A stretch of DNA of 64,000 bases, taken from the NCBI RefSeq assembly GCF_021173085.1, contig NZ_CP076412.1, positions 186,001 through 250,000 on the forward strand. Reading direction: 5' to 3'. Every line of letters starts with the position of its first letter. Positions within the stretch are counted from its first letter, which is position 1. The DNA is from Ralstonia wenshanensis (lineage in GTDB: Bacteria > Pseudomonadota > Gammaproteobacteria > Burkholderiales > Burkholderiaceae). The position numbers were made by a program, and so were the translations under genes. Below the pieces are notes generated by a model that did not search any database, had not been told where the DNA came from, and saw only the letters and a list, made by a program, of their open reading frames with translations. Shown here piece after piece: positions 9,175 to 16,674 of the stretch.

Positions 9175-9482
9175 CGGTCGTCGGGCGCTAGCCCGCAAGT
9201 TATAGCCATTCGCTCGAGCGCTGACATGGACACTCGAATGCCAAGTTCAATCGGATAAAGGCCCTTTTGTGCTGCACCAATCGAAGGCCGCGCGCACTCG
9301 AGAAACTTCATGCAATCGGGCATCGGCCGAGAGCAAGTGTCGTTCGTCAAAGTCCAGCTCACGGGATGTCCGTCACGTTTTTTTTCGCGTGCCCTGGCGT
9401 CCGTTATCCCGTCACAGGCGAATTCCGCGGACCCAATATCGAACCGGCGTGGATCGAGATTCCCCGAAGTGCTACCGTCTCT
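9175..9482 (-). repeat. Duplicated segment, copy 2 (inverted relative to 2432..2720)
   Basis: Read on the minus strand this block follows the same order as copy 1: the end of an oxidoreductase gene, then the same downstream non-coding landmarks (GGCCGATGCCCGATTG, GAGTGTCCATGTCAGCGCTC, GCGAATGGCTATAACT). Many substitutions separate the copies, so the duplication is old. Confidence 0.85.
9362..9480 (-). pseudogene. Broken 3' end of a quinone oxidoreductase gene
   Basis: The minus strand encodes NLDPRRFDIGSAEFACDGIT, close to NLDPRRFDLGSAELAYDAIT of the intact gene at 1555..2541. It then loses frame at an A-run where the intact gene has GGAAAAATC. Only the last ~38 codons remain. It is the coding part of the inverted duplicate and cannot make a functional enzyme. 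Confidence 0.8.
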
Positions 9483-9586
9483 GTACCAACGGTCGGGCTC
9501 GGGGGAGGATCAGTGCGGCGCGTGCTTGCAGGGACTCCTCTTCAGCCACGGCGCGGGCGTGCGATCACTTAAAGGCGAGGGAATGT

Positions 9587-10363
9587 ATGGACGAGGTGAA
9601 GGTAGGCTATGTGCAGTGGCCGGAGGGGCTAACGCACAGCGGGGCCGAATGGGACCGCATTAGAAGAAACGTCGAGGCGTCCCGCGTGGACCTGTTAATC
9701 ACTAACGAGATGCCGTTCGGCAGTTGGCTTCCTGAGAGGTCGGAGTTCGACTCTTCCGCCGCGCATTCGTGGGCGGAAGCGCACGAGCAGGCGATCGATG
9801 CCTTGAAGGCGCTCCAGGTAAAGGCCGTTGTGTCCTCCCGGCCGGTGATACGCGGTGGCAAGCTTGTTAATGAGGCTTTCGGCTTACAAGACGGACAATA
9901 TCGTTACCTGCATCACAAAAAATTCTTCCCGCAAGAAGCGGGCTTCTATGAGGAGACTTGGTTCGACCGTGGCCAATCCGGTTTTGAGACATTTGAACTA
10001 GCGGGGCTCGAAATCGGCGTGCTCCTGTGCACGGAATTGTTTTTTAACGAGCACGCTCGAGAATACGGTAGGGGCGGGGTCGATCTCATTGTGTGCCCCA
10101 GAGCAAGCGGGACGTCAATGCACCGGTGGAAGGCCGCTGGTGCATTGGCCGCGATAGTTTCGGGGGCTTATCTGATCAGCTCGAATCGCTATGGACCGGG
10201 TGAGCTCGGTCAGCAGTTTGGGGGAATGGGGTTCGCCTACGCGCCCGACGGTATGTTGATAGGCGAGACGAGCAAGGAGGCACCAGTTTGCGTGGCAAAC
10301 GTGAGCGTCGCGCTTGCGCGTCAACAGAAAACTGAGTACCCCTGCTATGTTCGTGATTTGTAG
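9587..10363 (+). CDS. Carbon-nitrogen hydrolase (nitrilase superfamily amidase)
   Basis: This 258-residue protein has the Glu-Lys-Cys triad of the nitrilase superfamily: NEMPFG (Glu near residue 43), HHKKFFPQE (Lys near 110) and LLCTELFF (Cys near 149). The family hydrolyses C-N bonds of amides, ureides or nitriles. The start at 9587 follows a purine-rich GGCGAGGGA. It stands alone with debris on both sides, so context gives no substrate. The usual nitrilase branches (aliphatic amidase, omega-amidase, carbamoylase) cannot be told apart here. Confidence 0.85.
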   Translation: MDEVKVGYVQWPEGLTHSGAEWDRIRRNVEASRVDLLITNEMPFGSWLPERSEFDSSAAHSWAEAHEQAIDALKALQVKAVVSSRPVIRGGKLVNEAFGLQDGQYRYLHHKKFFPQEAGFYEETWFDRGQSGFETFELAGLEIGVLLCTELFFNEHAREYGRGGVDLIVCPRASGTSMHRWKAAGALAAIVSGAYLISSNRYGPGELGQQFGGMGFAYAPDGMLIGETSKEAPVCVANVSVALARQQKTEYPCYVRDL

Positions 10364-10775
10364 GCCGAGCTATCAATTGATTGCGGGTTTCGATGGGGAT
10401 CCATGGGTTGTGTGCACAACGGGGCGTTAATGCATGAAGGGCCGCGCCAAGGCGGTCCACCCCTCTCCGGGCCGCCTTTATTTTTCTCGGGTATGCCCGC
10501 CATGGGCGGGACATCGGCGCGGCGCGTGTCAGATTGCAAACCGCTTGTTCCATGGAGTCTCCCTCCATTCCTGCACTGAGCGGAAAAAAGTTTGTCTCAG
10601 CTTCTACCGGAGGGATATGTCCGATAGGATCAAGCATATTCGGATGTGGTTGAACTGGCGCACCCACCGCAGGGTGCCCAGTTCCACGTTCCCTCAGGCT
10701 CAGCGCTGCGACCGGAAGCTTGCGCGAGCCTCTGCTGAGAAAGCCTGCAACTGCTCCCAGATGCGATCGCCGGGC
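10364..10775. other. Gap with repeat copy A, otherwise no gene seen
   Basis: Between the amidase stop and the SDR remnant the only recognisable element is the 72-bp repeat with a terminator-like hairpin. Open frames here on both strands look like by-products of high GC. Confidence 0.5.
10449..10520 (+). repeat. 72-bp repeat, copy A, with terminator-like hairpin
   Basis: The first part forms a hairpin (GGCGGTC / GGCCGCC, 10451-10476) followed by a T-rich tract. The second part is CTCGGGTATGCCCGCCATGG, then GCGGGACATCGGCGC. The same block is at 16189..16260. The stem bases differ between copies in a mostly compensating way, so pairing is preserved. On the minus strand the block reads as protein-like APMS..P..GI/HP.KIKA..R, reminiscent of the leader segment of P4-type satellite phages; that is a weak inference. 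Confidence 0.65.
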
Positions 10776-11060
10776 TCATCGAGCCACCGCATATCGCGGT
10801 GCAGAGGTGTTCATCGACAGATGGCCCGACATCGCCTGCCGTGCGGCCTCCTAGGCATCCCATTCCTCGCCGGCATGCAACGGGGGGGGCTTCACCAGTT
10901 CACGCCGATCGAAGCCAACCAAGGCCGTATCGACCATGTCAGTGGCCCACATGAAGATCTCCTTGGGCAAGTGTTCGAGCGGAAGACCGCCGATCTGCGA
11001 GAAATCGGTGGCTGTGGCGAGGGCTTGTCGCTGTCACCCGGCTCTCTCTGCATGCCCTAG
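10776..11060 (-). pseudogene. C-terminal remnant of a short-chain dehydrogenase gene
   Basis: The minus strand reads SQIGGLPLEHLPKEIFMWAT, then DMVDTALVGFDRRELVKPPP, LHAGEEWDA, an in-frame TAG, and EAARQAMSGHLSMNTSAPRY before a normal stop. This is the C-terminal third of a common proteobacterial SDR subfamily in which the TAG position is normally tyrosine (WDAYEAAR). Upstream the frame is lost at a tract equivalent to the usual PGAT segment. The catalytic and cofactor parts are missing, so it is dead. Confidence 0.75.
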
Positions 11061-11138
11061 GGGTGCGGCAGATCGAAATTGGATTGGACATCGATGGTGC
11101 AGGGGGCGAGCCCAGCTTAGTGACGGCGATACAGAGCC

Positions 11139-11680
11139 ATGAACGGAACAGAACCGCTTCCTTACTTTCGGTACCATCCTGCCCCCCTTGCCACGGGGGC
11201 TGTCGCTGCTAGTGAAAAGATTTGCGCGTGCTGCAATCAGGCGCGCGGCTATATCTATGTAGGACCGGTCTATTCAGTCAACGATTTGCATGACGCGTTG
11301 TGCCCCTGGTGCATCGCCGATGGCTCTGCAGCGAGCAAGCTGGACGCATCTTTCGCAGACTCGCACCCTCTGGCGCGTGCGGGTGTGCCGGCGGAAGTTA
11401 TGGAAGAGGTAAATCTTCGGACCCCAGGCTATATCTCTTGGCAACAGGAGTGGTGGCTTTCTCACTGTGGTGACGCTTGCGAGTTTCACGGCGATGCCAG
11501 TATCCAGGACATCGAGTCAGCATCCGACAGCACCAAGCAAGCTTGGCTGGTGAGTACAAGCAGGACGAGGCGACGTGCAGATGGGTCACGGAGGGCTACC
11601 AACCGGGTGGTGACTCCGCTCTGTACAAATTCGTCTGTAGGCACTGCCGGCAAGTGTTATTTGCTTGGGACTTATGCTGA
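11139..11680 (+). pseudogene. cbrC: CbrC-family (UPF0167) protein gene, frameshifted
   Basis: The first 135 codons are a clear CbrC-type protein: PYFRYHPAPLATGAV, then CACCNQARGYIYVGPVYS, ALCPWCIADGSAA and TPGYISWQQEWWLSHCGDAC. After TKQAW the frame becomes nonsense, while the next frame continues the expected ending LAGEYKQDEATCRWVTEG ... LYKFVCRHCRQVLFAWDLC and stops at 11680. One base change by insertion or deletion near 11540 would restore a full-length protein with all CxxC pairs. The family's role is not firmly known (linked to colicin E2 tolerance in E. coli). A sequencing error is possible. Confidence 0.8.
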
Positions 11681-11799
11681 CCAGAAGTGAGGTAAATGCT
11701 TGTACGTCCGCTCCCGGCCAAAAGCGGTCTCTGGCATAGCATCAGGGAGCGCCGTCACGGTCTGCACTCTGCGAATTGCCGCGAAGGTGACGTCGCGCC

Positions 11800-12858
11800 C
11801 TAATGCACGTGGCGGTGATGGATGTCTGGGTAATGCGGGTGCTTATGGACCAATGGCTCATGCCGGTGGACATGCACGTGCGGTTCCTTCCCGTCCCACG
11901 CGAAATCATGCTCGTGCTGGTGGTGTTCATCATGCCGATGCGAGTGCATATGCTCCATTGGCTCATGCATGTGTTCATGCTCGTGTCGCTCACGCAAATG
12001 TAGCCAGACACCGAGTGCCATCAACGCGGCGGCAATCCAGAACAGTACTCCGGGGACTTCCGGCCAGATCAGGAAGGAAATCACAACGCCAAACAACGGC
12101 GCGACCGAGAAATACGCGCCAGTGCGCGCGGTTCCAAGGTGCCGAAGCGCCACGACGAACAGCGCCAGGCTGACGCCATACCCAGCAAAGCCGATCAGCA
12201 TCGCCAAGATGAGTGTCTGCGCCGTCGGCAGGGCATTGCCGGCGGCCAGCGCAAAACCGGTATTGCAAGTGCCCGCCACCAAGCCCTTCAAGCATGCGAT
12301 CAGCACCGCGTCATTGGAGGAGACATTGCGCGTCAGATTGTTGTCTATCGCCCAACAAGCGCAGGCTGCAACAATCAGCAGTGCGCTGGGTGACAAGCTC
12401 GCGGCGTCTGGCTGCCATGACAGCAGCATGCCGCCCGCAACGATGACAATCATCCCCAGGACAATCTGCCGATCGGCGTTTTCTTTGAATACGATCCACG
12501 CAATGAGGGCCGTGAAGACGCCCTCGACATTAAGCAGCAGCGATGCGGGCGCGGCTCCTGTCTGTGCTAATCCCGTCATCAGAAATGCCGGCCCAGCCAC
12601 GCCACCCGCTACGATGGCGCCAAGCAGCCAGGGAATTTCCCTGCGTGGAATTGCCGGTCTGGTTGGCTCTGTCGGGCTGGCCCCCCGGGCCAACCGCCGG
12701 GCTAATAACACTCCGGCCAGCCCAAGACCACTGCCGAGGTAGAGCAGCCCAGCGAGCAGGATAGGCGAGATCGCGCCAGTCAACGTTTTGGCCAGTGGCG
12801 TGCTGGCGCCAAACAGCAGCGCGGCTGCCAGTGCGGGTGTCGCAGAGCGAATGGACAT
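11800..12858 (-). CDS. EamA/DMT-family permease with a histidine-rich cytoplasmic tail
   Basis: This 352-residue protein has ten predicted membrane segments in two EamA repeats (residues 1-290), as in drug/metabolite exporters. It ends in a ~60-residue tail dense in histidine (HEHEHMHEPMEHMHSHRHDE, then VHVHRHEPLVHKHPHYP and HHRHVH). Such tails bind transition metals, so a metal-efflux or metal-regulated role is inferred. ATG 12858 is preferred; the frame extends to a TTG at 12885. It stands alone on this strand. Confidence 0.85.
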   Translation of the reverse strand: MSIRSATPALAAALLFGASTPLAKTLTGAISPILLAGLLYLGSGLGLAGVLLARRLARGASPTEPTRPAIPRREIPWLLGAIVAGGVAGPAFLMTGLAQTGAAPASLLLNVEGVFTALIAWIVFKENADRQIVLGMIVIVAGGMLLSWQPDAASLSPSALLIVAACACWAIDNNLTRNVSSNDAVLIACLKGLVAGTCNTGFALAAGNALPTAQTLILAMLIGFAGYGVSLALFVVALRHLGTARTGAYFSVAPLFGVVISFLIWPEVPGVLFWIAAALMALGVWLHLRERHEHEHMHEPMEHMHSHRHDEHHQHEHDFAWDGKEPHVHVHRHEPLVHKHPHYPDIHHRHVH

Positions 12859-13232
12859 GGCGGAGAGTTTGGCAGGGGAGGCCAAATCCCATTGTCGCGC
12901 GTTCAGTTAGAGGCGAACAACCCTTGGGGTGGCAATGACGGGCCGAAAGTGCGGTATTGATCGTCCGTTCACGGCGCGGCCGCCTTGTCGGCAAATGGTT
13001 GTGGAGCAAAGGGCGCGCCGCCCACCCCCTACACCCCCCCTCAATCAAATCCGAAATCTGCACCGTCGCCCGCGCAAAATCCGTCAGCGCGCGAGCGCGC
13101 TTGTGCCGAAAGCTGCCGGCGGAGATGACGACGGGTTCTTTGGCGTCTCGGCAGCGCAGGAGGAGGGTGTACATGCCGAATTCGCTGACGATATGCGCTG
13201 CGCCCTGACGACCTATGTTGAACATAGGCCGT
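12859..13232. other. Gap containing phage-derived debris
   Basis: No intact gene is seen between the permease and the membrane-protein gene. The right end carries a second BRO-N fragment. The rest reads open on both strands but without start signals or a recognisable product. Confidence 0.5.
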
Positions 13233-13252
13233 TCATATTGATCCGTCGACAT
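13130..13252 (-). pseudogene. Second BRO-N antirepressor fragment
   Basis: The minus strand encodes MFNIGRQGAAHIVSEFGMYT, then LLLRCRDAKEP, which aligns with the core of BRO-N domains and with the fragment at 2875..3027 (ESGMYTLVLRCLDAMKPG). The following residues no longer match. It overlaps the last codons of the membrane-protein gene, so the insertion or rearrangement end lies at that gene's 3' edge. Confidence 0.65.
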
Positions 13253-13658
13253 CGATTCCGTGGCGATTGGACTGAAGAAATGGAAAGCCAGCAAAACACG
13301 CTTGAGCCGCGAGCCCAATCGCCCCTGGCACGGACCAGAAGCCAGCGACGTACTCCGCCGCGGTCCTTTGGAAGCAGAGCACTGCAGTTGCAAACTCCGC
13401 AAACATCAAGACGGCAAAGGCGATTGCTCCCATCAGCAATGCGCCGTGAGGATCAGTCAGCAGACCATGCTTGCTTGCGCTCCATCGTGACGCCTTCCAG
13501 CTCACGGCAAGCATGAGTGGTGCTTCCAACAATACGGCGACCGTCTCTCCCAAGCGAGGTACCAGGTACAGGACACGGATTGCCCCGAGGGCAAAGCCGA
13601 CCCCAAAAACCCCCAATGCGTAGAGGCTGCCGGCTTTGGTGCACGCAACCCACCTCAT
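13233..13658 (-). CDS. Small integral membrane protein of unknown function
   Basis: This 141-residue hydrophobic protein has about four membrane segments, including LYALGVFGVGFALGAIRVLY, TVAVLLEAPLMLAVSWKA, ALLMGAIAFAVLMFAEF and FWSVPGAIGLAAQACF. No catalytic motif is visible. ATG 13658 lies 8 nt after the stop of the pyridoxamine-oxidase-like gene, so the two form an operon, probably translationally coupled. Its last codons overlap a BRO-N fragment, so the native C-terminus may have been altered. Confidence 0.7.
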   Translation of the reverse strand: MRWVACTKAGSLYALGVFGVGFALGAIRVLYLVPRLGETVAVLLEAPLMLAVSWKASRWSASKHGLLTDPHGALLMGAIAFAVLMFAEFATAVLCFQRTAAEYVAGFWSVPGAIGLAAQACFAGFPFLQSNRHGIDVDGSI

Positions 13659-13666
13659 AAATGTAG

Positions 13667-14119
13667 TCAGCAAATGACGAGATCGGTGTGCCCGAAGCCT
13701 TGCGAATAATCGAGCACGGAAATTACGGATGGTGTGACGCGGAATATTCGGACTTCTTCCGGGGATGGCATCGGCATTGGCAGCGCAACCTGATCCGGAT
13801 ACTTGAGTGGAAGCATGCGCAGGATCTTTTCCGCCTCAGCCAGATCGGTGACTGGATATGCGTGTGCGGCCATGGACAACCCGGCTATCGCCATCAGGTC
13901 GGACGTATCGTGATCGATCGTCAGAGAGACGCGGTTGTCTCGTGCCAAGTTGGCGGCTTTCTGACTTTCTAGGCCACAAAGGAAGTAGAGCGTAAGTCCC
14001 TCGCTGAAGTACCCCACGGTTGTAGCCTGGGGCCAACCGTCAGGCCTTAACGTGGCGATTGTCATGATCCGGTGCTGATCCAGCAACGCCAGTATCTTTT
14101 CCTTGATCTGTTCATTCAT
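13667..14119 (-). CDS. Pyridoxamine 5'-phosphate oxidase-like flavin/heme-binding protein
   Basis: This 150-residue split-barrel protein has the typical opening of the PNPOx-like family (HRIMTIATLRPDGWPQATTV, then LYFLCGLESQKAANL and VSLTID). Members bind FMN, F420 or heme and act as small oxidoreductases; the exact cofactor is unclear. Start 14119 (MNEQIKEKILALLDQ) follows a G-rich leader; the longer frame would overlap the promoter box. It heads a two-gene operon. An FNR/ANR-like box begins 55 bp upstream of the start, suggesting induction at low oxygen. Confidence 0.85.
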   Translation of the reverse strand: MNEQIKEKILALLDQHRIMTIATLRPDGWPQATTVGYFSEGLTLYFLCGLESQKAANLARDNRVSLTIDHDTSDLMAIAGLSMAAHAYPVTDLAEAEKILRMLPLKYPDQVALPMPMPSPEEVRIFRVTPSVISVLDYSQGFGHTDLVIC

Positions 14120-14173
14120 GGGCGCCCCCTGGACTCGGTACAGACCTAGGATTGCCCACTGTGTGATCTGGAT

Positions 14174-14187
14174 ATTGACATGGATCA
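14174..14187 (-). promoter_or_regulatory. FNR/ANR-like box upstream of the PNPOx-like gene
   Basis: TTGAC-ATGG-ATCAA matches the FNR/ANR consensus TTGAT-N4-ATCAA at 9 of 10 positions. It begins 55 bp from the start codon, close to the spacing of three other boxes in this window. A weak -10-like TCCTAG follows about 23 nt downstream. Confidence 0.65.
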
Positions 14188-14353
14188 ATGGCAGGCCACG
14201 GCTGACTTTGGCCCCGCGCCCCGCGCGTAGAGGCGCACCCTTTGTGGCGATGAGATGTTGGCCAAGGCTAAAAGCGCAACGCCGAGTGGGTTGTCCGGGG
14301 TAGCCTTGGGGCTTGTAGATCGTGTGCGGAAGCTGGTGTAAAGCGTGTTCGCT

Positions 14354-15754
14354 CTAGCGACTGGAGACTGCGTTTCGGCCTGCGCGCTTGGCGTCATAGA
14401 GTGCCATATCCGCTCGGGCAAGGACTTCAGCAGTGACCCGTCCGGCCGAGCCTTGATATGCCTGGCCAGCCGCGACGTGCTCGGTCGGAGTGTAGGTGGC
14501 TACGCCAATGCTGACTGTCACAACGCGACCCGCCGAAGGCGCAGGCAAGGCCGCTACTTCCACGTCACTGCGTACCCTCTCTGCTACCTGTTGCGCGCCG
14601 GCGCGTTCGGTGCCTGGGAGCAGCACGACAAATTCTTCTCCTCCATACCGGGCCACGAAATCGCTCCCGCGCTGTGTGGCAACTCCTGAGAGGATGCTCG
14701 CGACTGCCACCAAATAGGCGTCGCCGCGGCCATGGCCGAAGGTGTCGTTGATTCGTTTGAAGTGGTCAATGTCGATCATCAGAACCGACAGCGGGGTTCC
14801 ATCTCGTTCGGCTCGCCGCCATTCTGTTTCCCAACGGGTGTCAAACGCTTGCCGGTTTGCTATCTGCGTCAGTCCATCCAGTAGTGCCTGCTTTTCGAGC
14901 CGCCGATTTGCATTAATGAGGGCGCGGTAAAGGCGAGTGATTTCTGCAATCAACATTGAGAGCACCACGCCCGACGACAGAACACTCAGGACTCGGGCTG
15001 CATACCAACCCACGGTGTACCTCGCGCCGCCTTGCAGGGTCAATACTGCGTCTGCAAGGCTGGCCAAGAGTGCTACGCAAACCCATACGTCCACCGAGCG
15101 CCGTAGCCGGGTCAGCGCAACATAGCCGACTAGGGCAGCAACATTCGCGCCGATGACCGGCACGCCAAGGCTGTCAACAAGGTTTGCGTAGGTCCCGCCC
15201 TGAATGAGTTGCGGCAAAGCGCTCGTGCCCCAGATGGAAAGCGGCACCACGATTGTCGCGGCGATTGGGCCGACCCAGCGCGCAGCCCGAACGCCGCGGA
15301 AAGTATGTGTTTGCGGCTGTGCGCGCTGATAGAGACGTCGGCTCAAGCCGGCCAGCAACACCAAAAGGGGAAAGCCGGAATGCCAGAACGTCCACAGCCA
15401 TACTGCTGTCTGTGAACCGGCGCCGAGCAGGCCTGCTTCCGAAAACACGCCCGGAAAGGTGGGCAGTTGCGCCGCGGCCCCGGCTGCAGCAAACACATAG
15501 GCGCCAGCAAGTGCGCCATAGAACGGGTCTCCTGCCAAGCGGGCGCGCTGCAGCAGAAGATAGCCGGTCAAACCTTCAAAGAGGACAACGGTTGTGAGGA
15601 AGATCGGCAAGAAGGGCCTGACTTCCGGCCACTGGAGGCGTGCAGCGCTGAAGGCAAATGCTGCCAAGGCAACAATGGCGACCGAGACAGCCGCAGCAAT
15701 AAAAAGCTCAGGGCGGGAAGGGGCGACGCCTTCCACTTGCACGGTCTCAGTCAT
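14354..15754 (-). CDS. Membrane-bound diguanylate cyclase (MASE4-like sensor, GGDEF)
   Basis: This 466-residue protein has an N-terminal membrane region of about eight helices (residues 15-270) resembling the MASE4 sensor. A coiled linker (LYRALINANRRLEKQALLDG) leads to a GGDEF domain with the active-site motif RYGGEEF, so it should make c-di-GMP from two GTP. No clear RxxD inhibitory site is seen five residues before the motif. No EAL domain is attached. A second membrane GGDEF protein lies at 17218..18438, on the other side of the dif-like site. Confidence 0.9.
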   Translation of the reverse strand: MTETVQVEGVAPSRPELFIAAAVSVAIVALAAFAFSAARLQWPEVRPFLPIFLTTVVLFEGLTGYLLLQRARLAGDPFYGALAGAYVFAAAGAAAQLPTFPGVFSEAGLLGAGSQTAVWLWTFWHSGFPLLVLLAGLSRRLYQRAQPQTHTFRGVRAARWVGPIAATIVVPLSIWGTSALPQLIQGGTYANLVDSLGVPVIGANVAALVGYVALTRLRRSVDVWVCVALLASLADAVLTLQGGARYTVGWYAARVLSVLSSGVVLSMLIAEITRLYRALINANRRLEKQALLDGLTQIANRQAFDTRWETEWRRAERDGTPLSVLMIDIDHFKRINDTFGHGRGDAYLVAVASILSGVATQRGSDFVARYGGEEFVVLLPGTERAGAQQVAERVRSDVEVAALPAPSAGRVVTVSIGVATYTPTEHVAAGQAYQGSAGRVTAEVLARADMALYDAKRAGRNAVSSR

Positions 15755-16088
15755 GAATCAGGGCGCGGATGATCATCGTGAAATATCGACTGCCCTTATA
15801 CAGTCTTTAGTTTGTGTGGGGGGGGGGCCCGTGAAATGACTTCGATTTCGGCAGTGCGGCAGTGTAAAGCTGGGCACAATGCTTTCGGCGGCGCACGCAC
15901 TTCCATCACCAGCCGCCGTCCAACGCGGCCTTGGCTGTAGCGGTCGGCACCCATGTTGAGCTGTGCGTTCGTTAGAGCGAGTATTCGATGCGGGGGGAGG
16001 ACAGGCATGGCAGGAGTGCTGTACCGACGTGAGTCCGGCGGCATTCATGACTCGCAGTGCGGGGGCAATGGCAATTTTTTCCGTCACA

Positions 16089-16109
16089 TGTGCGCAACGT
16101 CTGCGCACA
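16089..16109. repeat. Perfect 8-bp inverted repeat
   Basis: TGTGCGCA and TGCGCACA flank the 5-bp spacer ACGTC. An AT-rich tract follows (AATAAATGTATTTAAG). It could be an operator or hairpin. No neighbouring gene within 250 bp explains it. Confidence 0.5.
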
Positions 16110-16188
16110 ATAAATGTATTTAAGACAATACATTCGTCGGCTGCACTGGTACATTGGCTTTAAGAGCTCCGCTCTCTCCACAGCTTTC

Positions 16189-16260
16189 AAGGCGGTCCAT
16201 CTCTCTCCGGACCGTCTTTATTTTTTCTCGGGTATGCCCGCCATGGGGGGACATCGGCGC
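16189..16260 (+). repeat. 72-bp repeat, copy B, with terminator-like hairpin
   Basis: Copy of 10449..10520. The hairpin is GGCGGTCC / GGACCGTC (16191-16216) followed by TTTATTTTTT, then CTCGGGTATGCCCGCCATGG and GGACATCGGCGC. The element has the form of a rho-independent terminator on the plus strand but does not directly follow a plus-strand gene here. Confidence 0.65.
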
Positions 16261-16386
16261 TTCACGGCGCAGACTGCCCAGGTTCTCACGCACACCCCCT
16301 AATCTCCGCGCGGGAGTGTCAACACCTTGCGCTATCACCGGCAATCTCTTGAACGGCCGTCATGCCATTACTCTCGCCGGGTGCCG

Positions 16387-16674
16387 CTATCCCGCCAGCG
16401 ATCGATTTTGGAACGAGCTTTCGATGCCGATTCGGTAGTCTTGCTGATCCTTTGCCGGTCTCGCCTCAAACTCGACAAGGTCGCCGGCCGCCGTGAGATG
16501 AATCCGAGACGTAGGTCGAGATCCGGTCGTTGCACCGATTAGGAAAGGGTGCTCGTGTCCGGCTAGCATGAGTTCGTAGGTCAGAGATGACGCGCCCGCA
16601 AAGAGGAACGATCCGATCCTCGTAACGGTACCTGAGACGACTTCATTTTTTTCGGTAGTCTTTTTGGCGAACAT
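16387..16674 (-). CDS. Small soluble protein of unknown function
   Basis: This 95-residue protein has no recognised domain. It starts MFAKKTTEKNEVVSGTVTRI and has alternating hydrophobic strands (GSFLFAGASSLTYELML, FLIGATTGSRPTSRIHLT, GDLVEFEARP), which suggests a small beta-barrel. Start 16674 is well supported by AAGGAG 8 nt upstream. It is isolated between a repeat and the dif-like site. The good ribosome site and clean ending favour a real gene. Confidence 0.6.
   Translation of the reverse strand: MFAKKTTEKNEVVSGTVTRIGSFLFAGASSLTYELMLAGHEHPFLIGATTGSRPTSRIHLTAAGDLVEFEARPAKDQQDYRIGIESSFQNRSLAG

Larger units (their letters stand above)
9044..9586. other. Gap holding repeat and pseudogene debris
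   Basis: No intact gene is seen between the LysR gene and the amidase gene. The stretch contains the 23-bp repeat also found at 6297..6319 and the inverted duplicate of the oxidoreductase tail (9175..9482). The last 100 bp are probably the leader of the amidase gene. Confidence 0.6.
15755..16386. other. Long gap with inverted repeat and repeat copy B
   Basis: No credible gene is found in these 632 bp. Contents: a run of ten G residues near 15819, a perfect 8-bp inverted repeat at 16089..16109, and the hairpin-bearing repeat at 16189..16260. Open frames on the minus strand (for example near 15800-16040) have no ribosome site and no recognisable domain. Confidence 0.55.

Noticed and set aside
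12530-13402. 290-codon minus-strand frame across the permease start and BRO-N fragment
   Set aside because: It overlaps two real genes in other frames; only the short BRO-N part is protein-like.
15819-15832. Run of ten G residues as a functional element
   Set aside because: More likely a slippage-prone tract of no known role, or a place of sequencing uncertainty.
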